Of a stretch of DNA of 64,000 nucleotides, positions 41,511 to 50,500 are shown piece by piece (positions within the stretch are counted from its first letter, which is position 1; the number at the start of each line of letters is the position of its first letter). The position numbers were made by a program, and so were the translations under genes. Under the pieces are notes generated by a model. That model saw nothing but the letters and a program-made list of their open reading frames with translations, ran no database searches and was not told where the DNA came from. This DNA comes from Allolobophora icterica (lineage: Eukaryota > Annelida > Clitellata > Crassiclitellata > Lumbricidae), in the NCBI GenBank assembly GCA_963556255.1, contig OY744617.1, forward strand, positions 26,011,871 to 26,075,870, in the 5' to 3' direction.

Positions 41511-44500
41511 GTGTGCAGTTGTTGTTCGTTTCGTTTACGCATCTGTTTTTTCCGATGTTTTTACTCATTTATTTTGTCGATGGTCACTTTTTGGTCAGTT
41601 TTGAGACGGTCAGTGTTGCTGATTGTTTCAGTGTTGTTCTCGTCCTAGTCAGTCAGTTGATGTGAACGATCTTGACCATGTCATGAAATTCATCAATTCG
41701 CTACAGGTTTGTTTTTTAATGCTGGAAAAAAATGGTAGATAAACAATGAAACGAAAAATGAAAGAGTGTTGCAGCTGTCAACCTTTTAGATGAATTAGTG
41801 GCGTGTGCATTTTCTGTTTCATAATTGATTACAGGAGTGAGCCATGACATGGAGTTGAATTACTAATTTAAATGATGGAAACAAGCTATTATGTTGCCTT
41901 TTGTGATGGATTGGCCTTTCACAGATCATGTTCTGGCTCTGTAAATGACAGTTTTAATTCTCTTTTCAATATGAAATAGTCTAATGGTTAACATACAGGA
42001 TTGTCAACCCTGTGGTCAGAGGCTCAAATCCCAACCAGTGCAGAAGATGTTCCCAGATTCCTGCTTCATGTACACGTCTAGTGAAAATGGCTATAAAATT
42101 AATACACTGACTATATACATTATACACTGTCAGTGGGACTATCAGGTGGCAAAGGAAATTACCGCCCATTCTCTTATCCCAAGGCTAAGAAAATTAAGTT
42201 GCTAGCACTTTATGGACATGGCTCATTGAAGCGGTTAGACCAAGTAGACTGCTGTTTTTCTAAATCTCTTATATTGGCAAAACTTTTAACACTTTAGCAA
42301 TGAGCTGCATTGGTTTCCCTGTCAGTTTTAGTACACTCTTTTAGTCAAAGTGTTAGGGTGCAGTTTTACAGACTGTTCAAGCTTTGATTGACAACTTAAG
42401 CTGCAAGCTTTGGTATAGTCCATGCTGAACCTCAAATCTCACTAAAGTGTAGAGTCAAGAAAGAAATATCATTACAACTGCAAGGCTTTCAAGTTATTGT
42501 TGTTGAGAGAAAGTTCTTTTTGCCTGTGCAGCATCCTGGCATTGAGCCAGCAATATTTGCTGCTTGCAACAACACTTGTTCGGTTACTGTACGAAAGTTT
42601 TACGAAAAAGGAACTGTCAGAGACCAGATGTGCAATGTGAGTTGATATCTTGGCTCATGTTATCTTGAGCTGAGATTCTACATATTAAATTAAAAAAACA
42701 CTTTGAATTGTTTGCTGCTTTCACTGTATGCAGAGCAATGCTCAGAAAACTAAGAGTTACCAGTTGTTGGCTGACACACGCATGTGAAGCCCTGCCATTG
42801 GATTCCTTGCCAAAAATGACAGATGGCATCATGTTCAGAGTTTCTGGACCAAGTTGTGTGGAATTACAACAGGTGGTGTCATCCGCAGCACACTCTGATA
42901 CATGGATCTAATCTTATGCTTTTAATGATGCTAAGGTCGTAAACATATTATATATGTATAATATAATATATTATTCAATCAATTATTCAATCAATTACCT
43001 AGATGGCTGACTGAGCAATTAACCAACCAGAATGATGATACATATATAATATGTTTATAATTATATATAATTTAACACATGGATCTAATCTTATGCTTTT
43101 AATGAAGCTAAGATCATAAGCACAGGAATCAGTAAATGCAATCAAAAATGCAATCAGCCAGCAATCAATGGCTGCAGTCAGTGAATCAGGTAGGCAGTTA
43201 AGCAAGCAATTATTCAATCAATTACCTAGATGGCTGGCTTACCAATCAACCAACCAGTATGCTTGCAAAACAACGTTTGATTAAGAAAGAGAAGCAGTCA
43301 GTATGAGTAGATAATCAATGATGATCTTATTCTGCATACAGGCAAAACCGACAGTGCATTATCTCAAGAAATACGGACATCCGAAAACTTATCGACCTAT
43401 TCCATTGTCAGAAATCAGATCATTTGGAAAGTACATTCTGGAAACGCTAAAATTCCTTCATGAAAAAGGCTATCCCTATGGTAAATACTTTCTTTTGCCT
43501 TTTAAACCTGCATTTGCTTGTATTCACACATTTTTCACACGTGTATTCAAACTTTTGTTTTATTCTTGCCTAGAATATAATATGATTTTTTTGCTCGGCT
43601 AATATTGTCTTGTATATTTATGTTTGCAAAAGCATTTCTCAGATTATTTTGTAAGATAGAAGAACTGGTTTTTTGATTGGGCTGAATGTTTTTAGTTGTT
43701 TATACTGTTAACTGTTTTTGAGCTGCTACTCAGAAAAATTAAACAGTAACCATCATAGTTTTGATCAAGTTTTACATAGTGAAATGACTGAATTAATTAT
43801 AATTATTTAATATTACAAATTAGCCTCTTTTAAAAGATTTAAAAGATTTTTTATTTCAAACTGTCATGTTCTGTTGCATCGTACAATGAGTTTTTGCTGT
43901 TCTTGTTTCTATGCTGTTGTGTGTATTGTTCGTTTTCTGCTTTAATTATTTGTCATTGTGCTAATAATTGACACTTACTTACTTATTTCCTTACTTACTC
44001 ACCAATTCGCCCTCTGATTCAACCTTCCTCTCCCTCACCAAGCACTGTTGTGATTGGCCCATAAATATACATGAGTCTGAATAAATTATTATATTATAGA
44101 TAAATTGAATATGTTGAATATTTTGATAAAGTAGGTTGACAGAAGTGTGTATATTTATTTTTGTTTGATAGTTCACCTGCATGCAGGCAATGTAGTGGTT
44201 TGCAATGGACTGCCTCGTCTGTTGGACTTGGAGAACTGGGCAGTCGGAGTTCCACCTCTGCATCGCCCGCTTTATACCAAGCTACACAGACTACAGGTAA
44301 GTGGTCCCACAGTGCAAAAACGTAGCGTTGCAGATATATGAGCAGCCAGATTGGTTGTTTCGCCTTATGTGTCATTCTGTCGAAATATTTGTTTAAACGT
44401 GGAATTTGCGTGATAATTTCTGGCATGTTGGATTGTCTACTGTTGCTGAATTTCCATACCAGATGTATTCTTAGTTTCTATTTCGAATTTTCTACATTTC

Positions 44501-47500
44501 GGATGGTATTTTACTATTTTCTTCACATATCATCTTGGCCTAGGTGATTGCACAAGGATGTCACTTCAAATATGCAAATTGGTCCATTAACTCTGAACAA
44601 ATGCTGTCAACCAGGCCGCATTAAGGGAGTGCAAAGGGTGCTGCAGCACCCGGGCCCGCAGTTTTGAGGGGCCTGCATTTTCGGAAGTACATTAAATTTT
44701 TTTTATTGTACTTTATTGGGTCCCGCGCTGATGGCTATATATAGGAGGTCACAGCACCTGGGCCCACACTAGCCTTAATGCGGCCCTGCGATAAATGATA
44801 AATGCATGTTACAATGGAGCATATATCTTCCCTAGCTTGTCTTATTTTACTACATTTTACCTAATATCCTTATTGTAAGGATGATGACAGTTTACATATT
44901 TTTTTATTAGACTTTAGAGTCCATCGAGATGTTTAGTTTTGGTCACTTGCTGTATGAACTGGCCACTGGTCATACGTTGATGACTCCAACCTTAGATGTC
45001 GCAACTCCGCTGGACAGCTCTTCGCCAGAGTTCAGTAAGTTTTCGTGAATCGTTTTTCATAGCTGACTGTATGCTTCATCAGCATATTTGTAAGCTGCTC
45101 TGCATTTCACCAGGGATGTCATTTCAGATTTTTAGGGGGGGGCAGGGACATAATTTGAGTACACTTATTACATCATGTAATAAGTGTATCGGTGAACCTG
45201 AGCGTGGATGAAGCGCTTTTGAGGGTTCATAAATGTGCTTTATGAAAGTCCAGATATAAACAGACATCTGATAAAGTTTATAATATAAGGCTGACTTCTT
45301 TCCTTGTTCCATCCTGTTTCCTTTTTTTTCAAAAATCCAGGGGGCAAATGCCCCCGCAAATGATGTCCCTGCATCTAACATATTAACCCTTTCAGTCCTA
45401 CCCATTAAAAAAATTAAAATCCTAGACGTAATCCCGGATGTTGGTTTCCACAGACGAACATCGGAGTATGGAAGTAGATTCGGGTGACCTTCTAAAAACT
45501 GTTGAGCAAAAAGGTTGGTTTGAATAGCAAAATGATTGAATAGATCATCGGTGACAAACAATTGGAAGAAGTAATCTGGGCTGAAGCCTGTAACGTCAAC
45601 ATTGAATCCAGAGTGTCCTGTGAATGGATGTAACATTAGTAACTCCCCTTGCAGTCCTCCAATCGAAATCCTGACACGTCCATGAATTGTCCTCTTATAA
45701 TTCTTCTTCATCGTTGTTTTCTCAATCAGCAATAGCACGCTCATCATTGCCAGTAAAATTCATTTCAAACTCTTCATCCGAGTCATTACTTTGCACATCC
45801 TCTCCACTGTCATCGCCATCGTCGCTTTCTAAATTGGCAAAGTGATCCACCACTTCTTTCAAAGTGTACATTTCTCTCTTATGTGACAAGGTTTCCGATA
45901 TTTATGTAATTTTCTAATGAAATTATTATTTCTAAACGCATTCAGTTTTACACAGACAAGAAATAAACACACAGTTTCAGAATACACATATTTTCATACG
46001 TCATAGTAGGTCATCATCGGCTGGCTTCGTCCACTACTATAGTGCGCCACCTTGCGGAGATTATAGATGCAAACTCACGCGCTAGTAGGCTTATCTCAAA
46101 CATAATATTCCCAGTACTTGCTATTGAAAAAATCGAAAGACCAACGTTATAACAGAGTCCATGGTATGCCGCCGGATTAATCCGGCGTGCAAGGGATTAT
46201 AATTATTTTTGGTTGCCGGATATATCCGGCAGTCATGGGAGTGAAAGGGTTAAGTAAGGCCTCGATAGCTTTGTGCTTGTTTGCCATTCATCTGTTTGTA
46301 TCTTAATGTACACAATCTGTCAGAGATTTATCATGTAATAAATTACAAGAATCGTATGATATGTTTTCTTTGGACAGAATCACTGATGGTTTCCATTCTC
46401 GGAGAAGCTGCTTCTAAGACTGGACTGCCGACGATTTCTGACCTTATCTCTCATCCGTAAGTTCAAAAGTTTGTAGACATTCCACTCTACGAATTCTCAG
46501 CTATATCTGGGCGTCTCAGTAAAATATTCTCTGTATTTGGTTTGAATATTTTGTCTCCGATTTCCTTTGACTATGAGAATGCTAGCCCATCTCATGCAGA
46601 ATATCAGATTCTGTGCATTAGTTTAGCAAAATGTCTGTTCTGGGATGAATCCCCTTATGCTTACTGTTGGCTATAATCTGTTCTGTTTTCGTGGTATTTG
46701 GCATTATCTGTCGTCTTTAAATGTGCTGAATAGACTATGGATCATGTGTCTCCGGCTTTTCGAGATGTTAATGTGCTAGAAAGTGTTTAAATCTTTGTGT
46801 TGAGTTGTTTGAAGATCTTTGCATTGTATTAACTGAGACATAGAATTCATAAGAATTAGTTTGACAACAAACATTCTGAAATGCAACAGCATATCAGAAA
46901 GTAGAGCATATCAGAATATTGAACAATACTATCGGTAATAATCACGCAAAACATATTAATGTTAACAGTTTCTTCCGAGATGCACAGCTGACACCGAGTG
47001 ATGGAATAACTGCAAAAGTGTCAGGCAGACTAAAGGAAATCTTGAAAGCCGGACGTGACGTCAGTGAACAGCAGCTGAAAGACGAACAGCGCTTGGTAAA
47101 TGAAGCATCAATACATGTGAACACGTATGAACACACGTGAACACGCTTGATCACATATAAACATGCTTAAGACATGCGAACACATATGGACACGTGAACA
47201 TATGAGAACACATGTGACCCCAGTTGAGCACATTCCCGCTTAAGTAGCGCTGTTATATGCAGTGGGATAACTTAGCATGAAGCAAAATTGTGTAAATACT
47301 GTTCATTCGTTATTTGTCTTTATTTTTATAGCACCACTATCCAGCACCAGTCAATACACTAATGACTTTCTCATGGTCCCTACACAGTGATATTACTGCA
47401 GCTGAAGATAGTCTGAAGCAGCAGCTTATTTTGTGTCGATCTATAATATTATTTCAAAAGCTTGATCCAGGTTATTTTCGCATTGAAGATGCATTTTCTC

Positions 47501-50500
47501 CGCACATTTTCATCCCTCCCATTGGTCTGTTCACACTGGTTGAGACAAGCTCATATTGAACTTACATTTCACCATAAATACAAATAGATGCAAAAATGCA
47601 AATAAAGACTACTTACTTACGTACTTACTTACTTATAAATATTGATCTTCAATCCTGCGTAAGGGTCTTCTTCTGTACTGCTTCAGACTGTCTCATGCTG
47701 AGCATGTGTTTTCCCTACACGTCTTGATCCCGTTGGACTTTCCCCTACTGGTTCCTGAAGGCATGTTTTACTGTGTTGATCGTCTGCACTGCTGCCAGGC
47801 CCACCAACAAAAATTCTGGACCCATAGGCTGAGCAGTCACTGGCCTCTAAACTATCTTTAGGCTTCATGAGAAAATTTAAAAAAACAAATTGAAATAAAA
47901 AAAGTACGGGTGCAACTGTACGATATTATATTTATATATACAACTATGATTTATTCAGTTGTTAATTTTAAAAGTGTAATTTCAAATTTATGCTAATTAA
48001 AAAACTTTGTATATAACTGATTATAATATTTTTCATAAGTTGATTGTGGACCCGGCCCGGGCCCTTAAAAATCGCCAGGCCCCTGGGCATTTGCCCCTCT
48101 ACTCCCCTCTCGGCAGGCCTGACTGTTGCCAACCATGGTTCACTTTGTTTACTTCTTCTCCTGTCTTTATATGCACATAACATCTATATATTGCAGCTTT
48201 ATCAGCACAGGAAGATCGCAACTGCCGAAGCATTCTACACGTCTCCAGAGGAGAAGATGAAACGCAAACTTCAAAAAGTGGTTCGTTTGTTGTGCTATTT
48301 CTTCGCACGTGTCCGTTCTGCATAATTCGTTCAGATTTGTGGTTGTTGCTAAATATTGAGAGAGTTGCTGAAACAAATAGAATTTTGTTAATACAAGGGA
48401 AAACATAAACACAGAAGACTGATTAAAAGATGAAGAATCTTAAGCACACAGTTGTAGATAGGTGAGATTGTTGAAAATTAATATGAAGACTTTGGCTAAA
48501 GTTAGGTGATGCTTGAGGACATAGGCTTCAGTTTTGACATGCATTGCACACACACTGAAAGCACTCGAGCACAAATGTGTCTGTGTGATCTGCTCAGTTG
48601 CTTGTGTCATTTCGTTCTCAGCTTAAAATGTACCTCTTTCAAATAGCTTATCCACCTGTTTTATGGACTGATCTTCTGGATGTTGACCTGATTACGGCTT
48701 GGCTTTGGTGTGCCATCGGTTGATGCCTTGTGCATTAGACACCGGCGCAATAGAAGTTACTAATTACAGCTACATAGATTCACTCCTTTTCCAACATGTT
48801 ATATTTTGTTTCATATTATATTTGGTTGCATGGTGTCTAGTGCTCAGCGTGCTGGACTGTCGTCCCAGAGGTTGGGAGTTCAAATTCCCACCAGAGCAGA
48901 AGGATGTTTTAAAATTTCTGCTGTCATAATAATAATAGAAGAGATTTCAGTTCCATAGTTGGTAGACAGTCGGAAAGAATCGATGCAATGATTCAGAAGC
49001 ACTGTTTGCTGTATTTGCACCCTCTAGTGAATTTAGCTTTAAGATGAGTACACAGACTGTACACTAGGGAATGTAATCCCGGGATCCCGAATCCCGGGAT
49101 CCCGGAACATTTTTCAATCCCGTAATCCCGGGATTGACAAAAGTGGAATCCCGTATTTCCGGGATTACAAAAAATTGGGATTTTTGGATTAAATTTGCTT
49201 GATCCACTGTATAATTCTTCCTTGAGGCTTGGGCAATGGACGCTAATTACGGCAGATAAACAGCAACGACGGGTACCAGCCCTAGTGCAGACTACAGACT
49301 GACTCTGCCTGCCAGAGGCGTCTACCCCCCCCCCCCAAGTCATTGAAGCAACGTCCCTTTTCCCCCTGTTCTTCCCCCTCCCCGTTCCTTTCCCCCTAAG
49401 ATGGTGTCACACACACACTGACAGATCTCTCCTATGTCTTGGATGGAGCATTTGCTCCAAGGTTTCTATGGTGTAGACGCCCCTGCTGGCTACTTTAATA
49501 TCAGGGTGCTGCAGGCTGCTGTGCACTCCGCTGCATTACGGCTGCTAGGCCTACTGGTAGGCGAGACTGCTAGGCTGCTACTGCTTGGGTCTTCCCGCAG
49601 CGGTGCTGCGCTGGTCACCTGTCGTTCTGAGACCTCATTCCCGGCCGTGGGATTGCTATCAAGTATCAAGATCTTTCCACTCAGAAACACCCCACCCCGA
49701 GTTAATGAGCCTCCGAATACAAGCTGTTAGTGGAGAAACCTTGATCACGGATCAACCGAGCCCAACTGCTGTCAAGTGCCTCTGCCTATGCTCTGAGTCA
49801 TCATTATTGGGTGAATCTACTTTTGACAGTTCACGCTTCTTGCGATAATTTTATCGTAAATAACTCCTAACGAACGTTTAAACTTTTCATTTTAAGTTAC
49901 AAGTTTATAACACATCCCCACATCGTTCTTAATACCATTTTATCTTTAATACACAACAACGTTATAGTATTAAATATACATTTATGCTACAGGCGGGAAA
50001 ATTTTTTATTGCATAAAGTATAATCCCGGGATCCCGGGATTGATAAATTCCTAATCCCGTAATCCCGGGATTGACAGAATGCTCCGGGATTACATTCCCT
50101 ACTGTACACTGTGGATGGGAAGATCAGGTGATGAGGGAGAGAAGGTGTATTATGTATGGATGCAAATGTGTATGAATAGCTATGTGTGTGTATGTTGTGT
50201 TTGTATCTTTGTATCTGTAGAAGAGCATGAATGAGATGAGTAACCAAGACCAGTCGGAGAATAATCTTATGTCATTTTCGTCTTCTGATCCAGCTTTACT
50301 TGAGCTACCATCAAAACCACAGCCTTCAAAGGAAGCTGCTGCAAGCCAGCCAGGTATAGTGATTCTACGTCACAATGAGTATGGGGGTACAGTCATTTCT
50401 GTACAATGATCTTTTATAGCTATTTAGAGCTTTATTGTCTTAGACTGAGTGTATTACAATGAATTACCATTATTCTTGTGCATACTGTGATAATAGGCAA

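Larger units (their letters stand above)
48828..50145 (+). mobile_element. SINE-A copy split by a hAT-like element
   Basis: The 5' part (48828-49064) has gtgctggactgtc and gagttcaaattccc. The copy resumes after 50109 with tgtggatgggaagatcaggtg. The 1,037-bp insert between them is described at 49065-50101. PXK intron 13. Confidence 0.8.

Noticed and set aside
45124..45429. C-terminal part of the minus-strand 207-codon ORF
   Set aside because: This portion crosses the piggyBac-like terminus and the adjacent MITE, so it is not transposase sequence.
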